Positions 15,256 to 24,017 of a DNA stretch of 64,000 bases are shown here, piece after piece. Origin of the DNA: Pseudoalteromonas arctica A 37-1-2 (lineage in GTDB: Bacteria; Pseudomonadota; Gammaproteobacteria; Enterobacterales; Alteromonadaceae); the NCBI RefSeq assembly GCF_000238395.3, contig NZ_CP011026.1:558001-622000 (forward strand), read 5' to 3'. The translations under genes were made by a program, and so were the position numbers. Positions within the stretch are counted from its first letter, which is position 1, and the number at the start of each line of letters is the position of its first letter. Below the pieces are notes generated by a model, which saw only the letters and a list, made by a program, of their open reading frames with translations, ran no database searches and was not told where the DNA came from.

Positions 15256-17280
15256 ATGTTATATAGCCATTTGTTTACGCCTTATCAGTTAGGTTCCACT
15301 ACACTAAATAATCGTGTGGTGATGGGCTCTATGCACACAAATTTAGAAGAGTTACCTCAAGGTTTTGAGCGTTTAGCCGCTTTTTATGGTGAACGTGCCC
15401 GCGCAGGTGTTGGTTTGATTATTACCGGTGGTATCTCTCCAAATCAAGAAGGGATATTAGCGCCTAACCGAAGTGTTTTAGATTCTATAGAGGGAGTTGA
15501 GCAACACACGTTAATTACAAAGGCTGTTAAAAAACACGATACAAAAATTTGCATGCAAATATTGCATGCAGGGCGCTACGGTTACCATTCTAAGCAAGTT
15601 GCCCCATCAGCTATTCAAGCGTCTATAAGCCCTTATACTCCAGCAGAATTAACCCATCAACAAATAGAAAAACAAATAGATGATTTTGTGCAATGCGCCA
15701 AGCTCGCTAAAAAAGCAGGGTACGATGGTGTCGAAATTATGGGCTCTGAAGGGTATTTAATAAATCAATTTATTGTTAAAGCGACAAACCATAGAGATGA
15801 TCAATGGGGCGGATGTTATAAAAACCGTATTCGCTTTGCAGTTAGTATTGTAAAACAAGTTCGCGCTGCTTTAGGGCGTGACTTTATAGTTATATTTCGC
15901 TTATCTTTGCTTGATTTAGTTGAAGACGGCAGTACTTTTGATGAAGTATTGCAGTTGGCGCATGAGCTAGAACTTGCAGGTGTTGATATGCTTAATTCTG
16001 GCATTGGTTGGCACGAGTCGCGCATTCCAACTATAGCAACGAGTGTTCCAAGAGCATTTTTTTCATCCTTAAGTCAACGGCTAAAAACAGCAGTAACGGT
16101 GCCTGTTATTACGAGCAACAGAATTAATACTCCAGAAGTTGCAGAACAATTACTTGCAGGTAAACATGCTGATTTTATTTCTATGGCACGCCCTTTTTTA
16201 GCCGACAGTCAGTTTGTCGCAAAAGCGAAAGCGGGTAATTCTGACCAAATTAATACTTGCATTGGCTGTAATCAGGCTTGTTTAGATAATATCTTTATTA
16301 ACTTGCCAGCCACATGTATTGTTAATCCTCGAGCTTGTAATGAAACGCTAATGCCTGTTAATAAAGCTAATAAGGTAAAACAAGTTGCTATAGTCGGTGG
16401 TGGCGCTGCAGGAATGGCTTGTGCTATTTATGCCGCAGAACGTGGCCATCAAGTTACTTTATTTGAAAGTGCATTAGAGCTGGGTGGGCAACTATTACTT
16501 GCCGCCAATGTACCCGGAAAAGAAGAATTTAGAGAAACGTTACGTTATTTTAAAAGCCGTTTAAAAAATCTAAATGTTACAATTAACTTAAATATAGAAG
16601 CTAATATAGCGGCTTTAGCTCGTTTTGATCACTGCGTTATTGCTACGGGTGTCACAGGTTTAACCCCGGAAATAGAAGGTATTAAATTACCAAACGTAAT
16701 TAGTTATGAGTCAGTGCTTAGCGCTAAAGTAAAGCTTGGCGAAAAAGTTGCAATAATTGGTGCTGGTGGAATCGGTTTTGATGTCGCCGCTTACATAGTT
16801 GCAATGAAAAATCGATGTTTGAATATGACCCCCTCAAACGCACGTTTTAGTGAGCAATGGGGTATTGACTTGAGCGTCGGCAATGCTGGTGGTATAAAAG
16901 AAAAACCTGCCAAATCAACAATATCAAATGAAGTGTATTTGCTGCAACGTAAACTGCGAAAGCATGGTGCAGATTTAGGGAAAACGACTGGTTGGATACA
17001 CCGAGAGCATTTAAAACAGCAGGGAGTAAAAATGCTTGCTGCTGTGAATTATCAAAAAATAGATGAAGAAGGTTTGCATTTAAATATACGTAACCGTGAA
17101 CGAGTATTAAGTGTGGACCATGTTGTAATTTGTAGTGGTCAGCAGTCGGTACTGCCAGAGTATCATCATCAACTAAACAGTTTAATGCCAGTTAGCTATA
17201 TAGGTGGTGCGTTAAACTCTGAAAAATTAGACTTACAAAGAGCGATTGGCGATGCTTTTTCTGTTGCGCAAAGTTTATAG
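15256..17280 (+). CDS. fadH: 2,4-dienoyl-CoA reductase (NADPH), FadH
   Basis: A 674-residue FMN/FAD/4Fe-4S enzyme that reduces 2,4-dienoyl-CoA during oxidation of unsaturated fatty acids. Domains in order: an Old Yellow Enzyme barrel (residues ~1-340) with GYDGVEIMGSEGYLINQF and GIGWHESRIP holding the catalytic Tyr and His; an iron-sulfur loop C-x2-C-x3-C-x11-C (CIGCNQAC...C); then two Rossmann folds (VAIVGGGAAGMACA and VAIIGAGGIGFDVA). The length equals E. coli FadH. It is housekeeping in most relatives. Its place immediately upstream of the ABC/ACP/ketosynthase genes may be chance, or it may supply reduced chains. A weak start region is noted, with no clear ribosome site. Confidence 0.92.
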   Translation: MLYSHLFTPYQLGSTTLNNRVVMGSMHTNLEELPQGFERLAAFYGERARAGVGLIITGGISPNQEGILAPNRSVLDSIEGVEQHTLITKAVKKHDTKICMQILHAGRYGYHSKQVAPSAIQASISPYTPAELTHQQIEKQIDDFVQCAKLAKKAGYDGVEIMGSEGYLINQFIVKATNHRDDQWGGCYKNRIRFAVSIVKQVRAALGRDFIVIFRLSLLDLVEDGSTFDEVLQLAHELELAGVDMLNSGIGWHESRIPTIATSVPRAFFSSLSQRLKTAVTVPVITSNRINTPEVAEQLLAGKHADFISMARPFLADSQFVAKAKAGNSDQINTCIGCNQACLDNIFINLPATCIVNPRACNETLMPVNKANKVKQVAIVGGGAAGMACAIYAAERGHQVTLFESALELGGQLLLAANVPGKEEFRETLRYFKSRLKNLNVTINLNIEANIAALARFDHCVIATGVTGLTPEIEGIKLPNVISYESVLSAKVKLGEKVAIIGAGGIGFDVAAYIVAMKNRCLNMTPSNARFSEQWGIDLSVGNAGGIKEKPAKSTISNEVYLLQRKLRKHGADLGKTTGWIHREHLKQQGVKMLAAVNYQKIDEEGLHLNIRNRERVLSVDHVVICSGQQSVLPEYHHQLNSLMPVSYIGGALNSEKLDLQRAIGDAFSVAQSL

Positions 17281-17331
17281 CTGGTTACGCAGTTCACTAT
17301 TAATATAATTAAAAATATAAAGGAATAATTA

Positions 17332-17352
17332 ATGTTACAGGGAAAGGTATGA
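17332..17352 (+). CDS. Possible 6-codon leader ORF coupled to the ABC gene
   Basis: ATG at 17332 with a strong AAAGGA site upstream encodes MLQGKV, and its TGA (17350-17352) overlaps the ATG of the ABC gene in ATGA form. The ABC start itself has its purine-rich sequence placed too close. Translation of the ABC gene could therefore depend on coupling to this leader. Purely inferred from spacing. Confidence 0.35.
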   Translation: MLQGKV

Positions 17353-18272
17353 CGCAGTTAATGCCTATTATGTTGGCGCTAAAACAAGTGAGCTTTGGTT
17401 ATAAAGCAAATATGCCATTGAGTGTTGACAATATATCATTCAATCTTGTTCAAGGTAGCTGTACCGCTATTTTAGGTCCTAATGGAGCTGGAAAATCAAC
17501 ATTAATTTCATTAATGAGTGGTCTATTGACTGCTCAAACAGGTCATATTAGTTACCCTTTTTATTCACAGTACACGACCAAAAAAGCTATCGCGCAAAAA
17601 GTTGCTTTGGTACCGCAAGATTTTGCCTTTTATCATGAACTTAGTGTGCACGATAATTTAGCTTTTTTTGTGTCCATAAGTGAAAAAAATCGCAGTTTAC
17701 ATTCAAACCATATTAAATCGGCTATACGAGCATGCGGGCTTGATGATGTTACTAATAAAATGGCGGGTTCTTTATCAGGTGGATATAAGCGTCGCTTAAA
17801 TATTGCAATTGCCTTGAGTAAACAGCCAGACATTATATTTTTAGATGAGCCAACGGTAGGCATAGATCCACTATCGCGTGATGCAATAATTAATTTATTA
17901 TTGGATTTAAAACAACAAGGTAAAACCTTGGTTTATACCTCTCATTTATTACACGAAGTTGAATTGCTATGCGATGAAGTCGTATTTTTAAATAATGGTA
18001 AAGTCGTAGCAAATGAACTTTTAAATATTCAAAAACCGTCTTTAAACTTCACTACTGTTAAGCCTTTATCCCCTACTCAAATAACTCTTTTTACACAGCC
18101 GATAACCATTTTAGAAAATGGCGGACATCAATTAAAAGTGAGTAATAGCGAGCAGCTAGCATCAGCTTTTATAGTGCTTGCTAATTTAAGTCATGATATT
18201 AAAACACTGACATTTTCAAATAGTCATATAGAGCAACTGTATCGAGACTTATTTTCGGAGTCATCATGTTAA
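17349..18272 (+). CDS. ABC transporter ATP-binding protein
   Basis: A 307-residue ATPase of an ABC-2-type exporter. Walker A is LGPNGAGKST (residues ~41-50), the Q-loop follows in VALVPQDFAFY, the signature is LSGGYKRRLNIA, Walker B is IIFLDEPTVGIDP, and the H-loop is TSHLLHEVE. The 70-residue C-terminal extension is typical of CcmA/YadG-like subunits. It overlaps the permease gene by 7 bp, so the pair forms one transporter. It heads the plus-strand run into the aryl polyene genes, which suggests export or membrane insertion of a lipid-like intermediate. In-frame ATGs at 17361 and 17370 are alternative starts. Confidence 0.88.
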   Translation: MTQLMPIMLALKQVSFGYKANMPLSVDNISFNLVQGSCTAILGPNGAGKSTLISLMSGLLTAQTGHISYPFYSQYTTKKAIAQKVALVPQDFAFYHELSVHDNLAFFVSISEKNRSLHSNHIKSAIRACGLDDVTNKMAGSLSGGYKRRLNIAIALSKQPDIIFLDEPTVGIDPLSRDAIINLLLDLKQQGKTLVYTSHLLHEVELLCDEVVFLNNGKVVANELLNIQKPSLNFTTVKPLSPTQITLFTQPITILENGGHQLKVSNSEQLASAFIVLANLSHDIKTLTFSNSHIEQLYRDLFSESSC

Positions 18273-19417
18273 TCCATACGGTAAAAAAAGAAGCCAGATT
18301 AATTATAAATGACTTACACAGCTTAGCTGTATTATTACTAATGCCTATTGTATTTATGGTTATTATGACGATGGCAAGCAGTCAGTCGCAAAAAAATATA
18401 CAAGCTAATCTAACTCTCAGTGTAATTGGGCAAGAGAATAGTGCGCATAGCAATGTTTTAATCGCACTTTTAATTGCACAGGGTTTTACTATAGATAAAA
18501 ATAATTCCGATAACAGATTAACAATAGAAGCCGGTGTAGATAAACAAATTTTAATGCGCCAAGGTAATAGCCAGTTACGGTTAGATATAAGTGACGAACT
18601 CGCGCCGCAAACGCGATTACTAATGACTGAAAAATTGAAAGCGAGCTTATCTCAATTAAAACTCTATTTGTATATGCTTGATACAGGTGATTTATCTCAG
18701 GATTTATCGTTAGATGAGCAAGTTAATCAAGTTGTTGAATCATCAGATGTAAGTTATTTATTAGAAAAGCCGCTAGCTAAAGCGTTACACAACCCTGCGT
18801 TGAACAGCATTCCTGCTTGGTGGGTATTTGGTATCTATTTTATTGTTTTGCCTATTTCGCTCACTTTTATTAATGAGCGTAATAATGGCACTTTGGTTAG
18901 ATTAAAAACGTATCCAATCAGTATGGCTCGCTATTTTTATAACAAAGCGTGTGCTTATGTCATTGTAAGTATTATACAAGGTTGTTTACTTGCGATTATT
19001 GGTTGTATTGTAATTCCCTATTTTTTGAATGTACCTTTGCTACCGCTGCATGGTTTATTGCTTAGTATATTTACATTTATAACCGTTAGTTTTACTGCGA
19101 TTGCCTTTGCTTTATTATTAGCAAGTATGGTGTCGAGTTATGAGCAAGCTATTGTTGTAGGTGGTGGAGTAAATATAATTTTAGCTGCGTTAAGTGGCTT
19201 TATGGTGCCGCTTGAAATTATGCCGGATAATTTAGCCGCGCTGGCAAATGGGTCGCCAATGTTTTGGTCAGCTCAACTATTACGACAACTGATGAGTGAA
19301 TCAGTTGATCACACTTTTTGGCAATATACAGCATCGCTTTGGGGTTTTTCATTGCTATGCTTTGTTGCTGCACTATGTATATTTAATAAAAAAATGAGGA
19401 ATTTGACATGGAATTAG
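18266..19417 (+). CDS. ABC-2 type transporter permease
   Basis: A 383-residue inner-membrane permease. One TM segment lies near the N-terminus (LHSLAVLLLMPIVFMVIMTMA). A large extracytoplasmic domain follows (residues ~40-185), then five TM segments from IPAWWVFGIYFIVLPISL to the C-terminus, as in YhhJ/YbhR/NatB-like permeases. The cytoplasmic loop NERNNGTLVRLKTYPIS is the usual coupling region. It is translated from an ATG overlapping the ATPase gene and overlaps the following ACP gene by 10 bp. Substrate is unknown; linkage to polyketide-like genes points to a lipidic product. Confidence 0.87.
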   Translation: MLIHTVKKEARLIINDLHSLAVLLLMPIVFMVIMTMASSQSQKNIQANLTLSVIGQENSAHSNVLIALLIAQGFTIDKNNSDNRLTIEAGVDKQILMRQGNSQLRLDISDELAPQTRLLMTEKLKASLSQLKLYLYMLDTGDLSQDLSLDEQVNQVVESSDVSYLLEKPLAKALHNPALNSIPAWWVFGIYFIVLPISLTFINERNNGTLVRLKTYPISMARYFYNKACAYVIVSIIQGCLLAIIGCIVIPYFLNVPLLPLHGLLLSIFTFITVSFTAIAFALLLASMVSSYEQAIVVGGGVNIILAALSGFMVPLEIMPDNLAALANGSPMFWSAQLLRQLMSESVDHTFWQYTASLWGFSLLCFVAALCIFNKKMRNLTWN

Positions 19418-19680
19418 CCGAATTAAAACTACAGTTAAAACAATTGATTATTACTGAATGTGATAAAGAAGATGATTTTGAGCCCGCTGATATTATTGAC
19501 TCAGAGCTATTGTTTGGAAGTAAATCACGCATCAACTTAGACTCGTTAGATGCTTTACAACTCTCATTAGTATTAAAACAAAACTTTGGCATTAAAGTCG
19601 AAGGCTCTAAAGAAACGCGTAAACATTTACAGTCTATAGATACAATTGCCGACTTCATTATTCAAGAGCGTGCTAAGTAA
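19408..19680 (+). CDS. Acyl carrier protein (first of three in the cluster)
   Basis: A 90-residue acidic four-helix carrier protein. The phosphopantetheine site is Ser46 in INLDSLDALQLSLVL, close to the usual DSL consensus. Preceding residues (EDDFEPADIIDSELLFG) form helix I and the loop. It overlaps the permease stop and its TAA overlaps the ATG of the next ketosynthase, so ACP and ketosynthase are translationally coupled. This carrier is additional to the ApeE and ApeF pair downstream. It may serve a separate elongation line, for example the chains used by DarB (inference). Confidence 0.87.
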   Translation: MELAELKLQLKQLIITECDKEDDFEPADIIDSELLFGSKSRINLDSLDALQLSLVLKQNFGIKVEGSKETRKHLQSIDTIADFIIQERAK

Positions 19681-20786
19681 TGAATAAACGGGATGTATAT
19701 TTAAATGCCAGCGAAGTGCTATCGGCACCATTAAGTAATAAAACAAGTAGTGTTGTAAGCACTATTGAAGATGAGAGTGTGGCATTTAAATCATTCCGAG
19801 AAGAAATAAATTGTAGCGATTTTACGAGTATTTTAAGTTATTTTGATGCTGTGCTATATCCTCTTTTTAAAAAGTTGAATTTATCAGCTAGTGACTTAGC
19901 AAAAACTAATTTGTTTTTAGGATCGACTTCTTTAGATATCAGTGCTGTGAAAGTTGGGGATGAAGATAAGCTATGGCTATCTAAAACAGATAAAATTAGC
20001 CAAGCATTAGCAAAACGATACGGTTTAAATGAATTGGAATTTACTTTTAGCACAGCATGTACAGCAAGTGCTAATGCATGTTTGTATGCTTCGCGTTTAA
20101 TAAGTACCGGAAAAATTGAACATGCATTGGTTATAGGTTGCGAATTTTATAACCCCCTAACAGTTGAAGGCTTTAAGTCGTTAGATTTAATTAGTAAAAC
20201 AGAATTAATTGCATTTGCTAAAGGTCGTTCGGGCTTAATCTTAGGGGAGGGAGTTGCAGCTCTTTATTTATCATCGACGCCTACCGCGCAGTGTAGTCTC
20301 AAAATGCTGGGTGGTGCATCGTCATGCGACACTTATAGTTTAACAATGACTCAGGAAGATGGCAGTCATATTGCACAAGTTATTAATGATTGTTTACTAC
20401 AGGCAAATATTCAAAGTACTGATATAGACCTAATTAAAGTACATGGTACTGCCACGCTTGGTAATGATGAAGCAGAGTGCAATGCTTTAACTACATTATT
20501 TAATACATCAGAAATAACTCAGAGTCCTCCTCCTATTATTGCTTTTAAACCTTTTACAGGACATACATTAGGCGCATGTGGTGTAATTGAAATTGCACTA
20601 TTTGCTGATTGTTTAAGTAAAGAATCGTACATACCACCTGAGTATATAACTCAAAATAACGATTTGATGTGGCCCTTTTATAAAGGAAATGACTTTTCAC
20701 AAGTGAACACTGTATTATTTAATTACTTTGGTTTTGGCGGTAATAATGCGGCTTTAGTTTTTCAGTGTTATAGGGGGACTGAATGA
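19680..20786 (+). CDS. Beta-ketoacyl-ACP synthase (extra, FabF-like, short)
   Basis: A 368-residue condensing enzyme, shorter than FabF (~410). The Cys-His-His triad is intact: Cys127 in FSTACTAS, His255 in KVHGTATLGND and His295 in FTGHTLGACG. The gate region (FNYFGFGGNNAALVF) is conserved at the C-terminus. The first ~60 residues are divergent and lack the normal GIG start. Overlaps the ACP gene before it and the half-ketosynthase gene after it (ATGA). It may form a ketosynthase/chain-length-factor-like pair with that neighbour. Its substrate is unknown. Confidence 0.85.
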   Translation: MNKRDVYLNASEVLSAPLSNKTSSVVSTIEDESVAFKSFREEINCSDFTSILSYFDAVLYPLFKKLNLSASDLAKTNLFLGSTSLDISAVKVGDEDKLWLSKTDKISQALAKRYGLNELEFTFSTACTASANACLYASRLISTGKIEHALVIGCEFYNPLTVEGFKSLDLISKTELIAFAKGRSGLILGEGVAALYLSSTPTAQCSLKMLGGASSCDTYSLTMTQEDGSHIAQVINDCLLQANIQSTDIDLIKVHGTATLGNDEAECNALTTLFNTSEITQSPPPIIAFKPFTGHTLGACGVIEIALFADCLSKESYIPPEYITQNNDLMWPFYKGNDFSQVNTVLFNYFGFGGNNAALVFQCYRGTE

Positions 20787-21304
20787 AAGAAGTAGGCAGT
20801 AGCTATTTAAGTTTTGAAAAAAAGCTAGATGTAAAAAGCTTAAGGCAACTCGTAAAACAAGAAACCGGTTTACAGGTTCGTAGGATGGATTCTTTTACAC
20901 TAATTGCATTACTTGCTGTATACCGTGCTAAAGGTGATATTGAACTAAGTGCAAAGAGTGGCTTGTATAGCTGCGCGGATTACTTTTCGAGTGATTCAAT
21001 GCAATCGATGTTAATTGATGTACACCAAAACAACCCTATAAAGCCATTAAATTTTGTAGCAAGTGTTGGTAATGCAGCAAACTATTATATAGCTAATACG
21101 TATTCGATTGATGGTCCAAACATTTTTATAGGTAGTAGTAAGCAAGCAATAGAAAAAAATAAGCTGCTAGCTGAAACCGATATGAGTTTAGGTTTGATTG
21201 AACACGCTATTTTACTGGTTTGGCAAGAAGATGAAAACCAGCGAGAATGTTGGGCGAAAATAATCCAAGATGATGGTTTTTTCGGCGAACGTGGTGTTAT
21301 ATGA
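20783..21304 (+). CDS. Ketosynthase-like half protein lacking the active-site Cys
   Basis: A 173-residue protein that resembles only the N-terminal half of a ketosynthase. PLNFVASVGNAANYYIANTYSIDGPN (residues ~88-113) follows the thiolase-fold order before the nucleophile. The stretch where a Cys is expected reads IGSSKQAIEK (Ser119-Lys120), so it is not catalytic by the usual mechanism. A hydrophobic strand (EHAILLVWQED) ends the fold. It overlaps the preceding ketosynthase gene by 4 bp, which suggests a subunit partner, much as ApeC partners ApeO. Family assignment is by pattern and context, not by search. Confidence 0.6.
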   Translation: MKEVGSSYLSFEKKLDVKSLRQLVKQETGLQVRRMDSFTLIALLAVYRAKGDIELSAKSGLYSCADYFSSDSMQSMLIDVHQNNPIKPLNFVASVGNAANYYIANTYSIDGPNIFIGSSKQAIEKNKLLAETDMSLGLIEHAILLVWQEDENQRECWAKIIQDDGFFGERGVI

Positions 21305-21385
21305 GAGTTTTCCTTGAATCAAAACAAGTGCGACTGTAGAATCTAGCCTCTTTTTGTCACCACTGCTGTAATAGGGATTATTACA

Positions 21386-22114
21386 TTGAAATTTATTATC
21401 AAAAAATGCATCGCTTGGGGCGACGGAAAAATAAATCACCAAGATTGGCAATCATACTCTAACGGTATGATAGTGAACCCACAAACGTTAACTCTTCCTG
21501 AATTAAAACAGATACCTGCGATGCAGCGAAGACGTTTAAGTGCATTTGCTAAATTGACACTTCACTGTGCTTTAGAGGCAAGTGAAGCATTTCAGCATAA
21601 CATTCCTAGTGTATTTTCTTCTCGCCATGGCGACCTACACAAAACGACTAAATTAATTGCATCTGTTGCAGCTAAAGAAACGCTTTCTCCAACTAACTTT
21701 GCGTTATCAGTACATAATGCTGTGGGTGGTTTGTTTAGTATTTATGCTGGAAATAAAGCACCACTTTGCGCTATGTCCGCAGGTGAAGATAGTTTTTTTA
21801 TGGGATTAGTAGATGCTGTAGCAAAGCTAAAAACTCGTGGCTATGAGCGTATTTTATATGTATATAGTGACCAAGCTGTACCTGAACATTACCAACCTTA
21901 TGTACAACAAAAACCTGACAATATAGCAGTAGGGTTGCTTATTGAACCGTGTGAAAGTAGTAACGGTTTTGAGTTAAAATGCACTGGTCATCATCAAGTA
22001 AAAGAAAGTGAAGCAGCTGAGTTACAAGCTCTCGATTTTTTAAAGTTTTATTTTTCACAAAATAATAAGTTAGAAATAAACTCAAAAAGATATCAATGGC
22101 AGCTATCGCGCTAA
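21386..22114 (+). CDS. apeC: ApeC-like chain-length factor (beta-ketoacyl synthase-like, N-terminal)
   Basis: A 242-residue protein of the truncated ketosynthase type (PF13723-like). It has SPTNFALSVHNAVGGLFSIYAGNKAP (residues ~101-126), which is the family hallmark. The nucleophile position is Gly133 in AMSAGEDSF, so there is no active-site Cys. In characterised aryl polyene systems ApeC is a chain-length-factor subunit bound to the ketosynthase ApeO. Starts from TTG at 21386 with AGGGA 9 bases upstream. First gene of the block that follows the ape order; an 81-bp gap separates it from the extra ketosynthase set. Confidence 0.82.
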   Translation: MKFIIKKCIAWGDGKINHQDWQSYSNGMIVNPQTLTLPELKQIPAMQRRRLSAFAKLTLHCALEASEAFQHNIPSVFSSRHGDLHKTTKLIASVAAKETLSPTNFALSVHNAVGGLFSIYAGNKAPLCAMSAGEDSFFMGLVDAVAKLKTRGYERILYVYSDQAVPEHYQPYVQQKPDNIAVGLLIEPCESSNGFELKCTGHHQVKESEAAELQALDFLKFYFSQNNKLEINSKRYQWQLSR

Positions 22115-22890
22115 TGAAGACTCAATTGATAAAAGCATACCGTATTATTGCAACAGGCAGTGCCTTTGCATTGTTTAGTGCTGGTGGTTTGGCATTGTCT
22201 GTTATTATTTTTTCAATTCAACGACTTATTTATCGTGATATAAATAAACGAAATCAAGCTGCACGAACTGCAGTGCATTATTCATTTAAATTTTTTGTTG
22301 GTTATATGCGCTTAGTTGGCATATTACGCTTAGACGTAGATAAGCTCGATGCAATAAAACAAGCAAAAGGGCAGTTAATAATAGCTAATCACCCATCTTT
22401 AATTGATGTTGTTGTGCTTATTTCTATTGTGCGCCATGCAGACTGTGTTGTTAAAGCTGATCTATGGAAAAACCCTTTTCTAAAAGGTGTAGTTAAAGCC
22501 ACTGGTTATATCAATAATGATGCTGAGCCAGATTACTTTTTAGGGCAATGCAAAAAAAGCTTTGCCAGTGGAAACAACCTTATAGTGTTCCCTGAAGGAA
22601 CTCGAAGTATACCAGGTAAACCTTGGCATTTTAAACGAGGGGCAGGCAACATTGCGCTTCGAACTCAAGTCGATATTTTACCAATATTAATTGATGTAAA
22701 CCCAATAACATTAACCAAAGGACAAAAGTGGTATCAGGTAACTGATCGCCGTTTTACCTTTAAGATGCGTGTTTTACCACCTTATTTGATTGCGCCTTAT
22801 ATACAAGACGATCAGATAACTAATTCGGTACGCAAACTAACACGCGATTTACAAGCTTATCTTAACGAGGAAAAATTAAAATATGAGTGA
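22114..22890 (+). CDS. apeD: ApeD-like lysophospholipid/glycerol acyltransferase (PlsC family)
   Basis: About 258 residues. The PlsC catalytic motif is ANHPSLIDVV (His93, Asp98), with the later FPEGTRS motif and a PILIDVNP strand. A hydrophobic N-terminus (ATGSAFALFSAGGLALSVIIF) anchors it in the inner membrane. The start is set at the ATG overlapping apeC's TAA (TAATG); an in-frame ATG at 22096 is possible. In the aryl polyene pathway this class of enzyme is proposed to attach an acyl chain to the lipid anchor. Overlaps apeE by 8 bp. Confidence 0.85.
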   Translation: MKTQLIKAYRIIATGSAFALFSAGGLALSVIIFSIQRLIYRDINKRNQAARTAVHYSFKFFVGYMRLVGILRLDVDKLDAIKQAKGQLIIANHPSLIDVVVLISIVRHADCVVKADLWKNPFLKGVVKATGYINNDAEPDYFLGQCKKSFASGNNLIVFPEGTRSIPGKPWHFKRGAGNIALRTQVDILPILIDVNPITLTKGQKWYQVTDRRFTFKMRVLPPYLIAPYIQDDQITNSVRKLTRDLQAYLNEEKLKYE

Positions 22891-23140
22891 TTTAAGCACT
22901 GAAGTTAAACAACTAATTATCGAAACTTTAGATTTAGAAGACATTGAAGCCGCAGATATTAACGATGAAGAAGCACTCTTTGTTGATGGTTTAGGCTTAG
23001 ATTCAATTGATGCACTTGAATTAGGCGTCGCAATTAAGAAAGCATACGATGTAAAAATTGATGGAAATACCGATGACAGTAAAAAGCATTTTTACTCGGT
23101 TAAAACTTTATGTGATTTTATAGCTGCAACAAGGGCATAA
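22883..23140 (+). CDS. apeE: ApeE-like acyl carrier protein
   Basis: An 85-residue acidic ACP. The phosphopantetheine attachment site is Ser41 in GLGLDSIDALELGV. Helix I is SDLSTEVKQLIIETLDLEDI. In the described pathway ApeE is the main carrier on which the polyene chain is extended. Overlaps apeD by 8 bp. A second carrier (apeF) follows after 41 bp. The two ACPs differ clearly in sequence, and this one contains an insertion (DGNTDDSKKH) before the last helix. Confidence 0.88.
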   Translation: MSDLSTEVKQLIIETLDLEDIEAADINDEEALFVDGLGLDSIDALELGVAIKKAYDVKIDGNTDDSKKHFYSVKTLCDFIAATRA

Positions 23141-23181
23141 CATACTGCGTTTATAAAGCGATACAGTATTTGGATATATAT

Positions 23182-23451
23182 ATGAATAATGAAAACATGA
23201 AAAGCGGCGAGCAAATTTTTGTGATGCTTAGCGATATTTTACAGGAATATTTTGAGATAGAGCCTGAGGACATTACTCGCACAGCAAGTTTATATGAAGA
23301 TTTAGATCTTGATAGCATTGATGCCGTAGATTTGGTTGTAAAATTACGCGAACAAACAGGTAAAAAAATCGAACCTGATGACTTTAAACAAGTTCGTACC
23401 GTACAAGATGTAATTGACGCAATTGAAAAGCTAATGGTTGTTGAGGCTTAA
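23182..23451 (+). CDS. apeF: ApeF-like acyl carrier protein
   Basis: An 89-residue ACP with Ser45 in DLDLDSIDAVDLVV as the phosphopantetheine site, more like a standard fatty-acid ACP than apeE. The ATG at 23182 is used; a TTG at 23170 is in frame, and the first codons (NNENMKSGEQ) look dispensable. The C-terminal helix VQDVIDAIEKL is typical. The second ACP of the aryl polyene system probably carries the starter or supplies the anchor-modifying acyl group. Its stop overlaps the ATG of apeG. Confidence 0.87.
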   Translation: MNNENMKSGEQIFVMLSDILQEYFEIEPEDITRTASLYEDLDLDSIDAVDLVVKLREQTGKKIEPDDFKQVRTVQDVIDAIEKLMVVEA

Positions 23452-24017
23452 TGAAAAAGGCGTTGTTAGCTGGCTTATTATTAACTTACCCTTTTGCGGT
23501 ATATTTTGGCTTACAGTACAGTGAACCGGTAATTATTGGTGGTGTGTTTGTTGCCGTTTTATTGCTAAGACATTGGTTGGTTAAAGACAGCAAAGCAACA
23601 ATTCCTCATTTAAAAATTATGACTGCATGCGGGTGTGGGTTATTACTTTTTGCTACTTTTGCAAATTCAGCATTAGCGTTAAAGTTTTACCCTGTTGTTA
23701 TTAGCTGCTGCTTTTTAGCTGTGTTTGCTTATTCACTATATAGACCCCCAAGTGTAATTGAAATTATTGCAGGCAAATTTGAAACCCTAGATGAACATGG
23801 AAAGCGTTACACACGATCAGTAACTAAAGTGTGGTGTGTGTTTTTTATATTGAATGGTTTTATTGCGACTGTAACCGTATTTCACCCAAATCCAAAAGTA
23901 TGGCTTACCTATAATGGCTTGATTTCGTATCTGCTGATGGGGTTATTAATGATCATAGAATTGATTGTAAGAAAATGGCAAAAGGCAAAAAATAAATCGA
24001 ATGAAGTGGCCAAATAA
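23451..24017 (+). CDS. apeG: ApeG-like membrane protein
   Basis: A 188-residue inner-membrane protein with about six hydrophobic stretches, including KALLAGLLLTYPFAVYFGL, GGVFVAVLLLRHWL, FYPVVISCCFLAVFAY and LISYLLMGLLMIIELIV. A conserved-looking loop (FETLDEHGKRYTRSVTKVWCVFFILNG) lies between segments. Aryl polyene clusters regularly carry a protein of this type between the ACPs and the ligase, and its activity is not established. Overlaps apeF at the start and apeH by 17 bp at the end. Confidence 0.8.
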   Translation: MKKALLAGLLLTYPFAVYFGLQYSEPVIIGGVFVAVLLLRHWLVKDSKATIPHLKIMTACGCGLLLFATFANSALALKFYPVVISCCFLAVFAYSLYRPPSVIEIIAGKFETLDEHGKRYTRSVTKVWCVFFILNGFIATVTVFHPNPKVWLTYNGLISYLLMGLLMIIELIVRKWQKAKNKSNEVAK

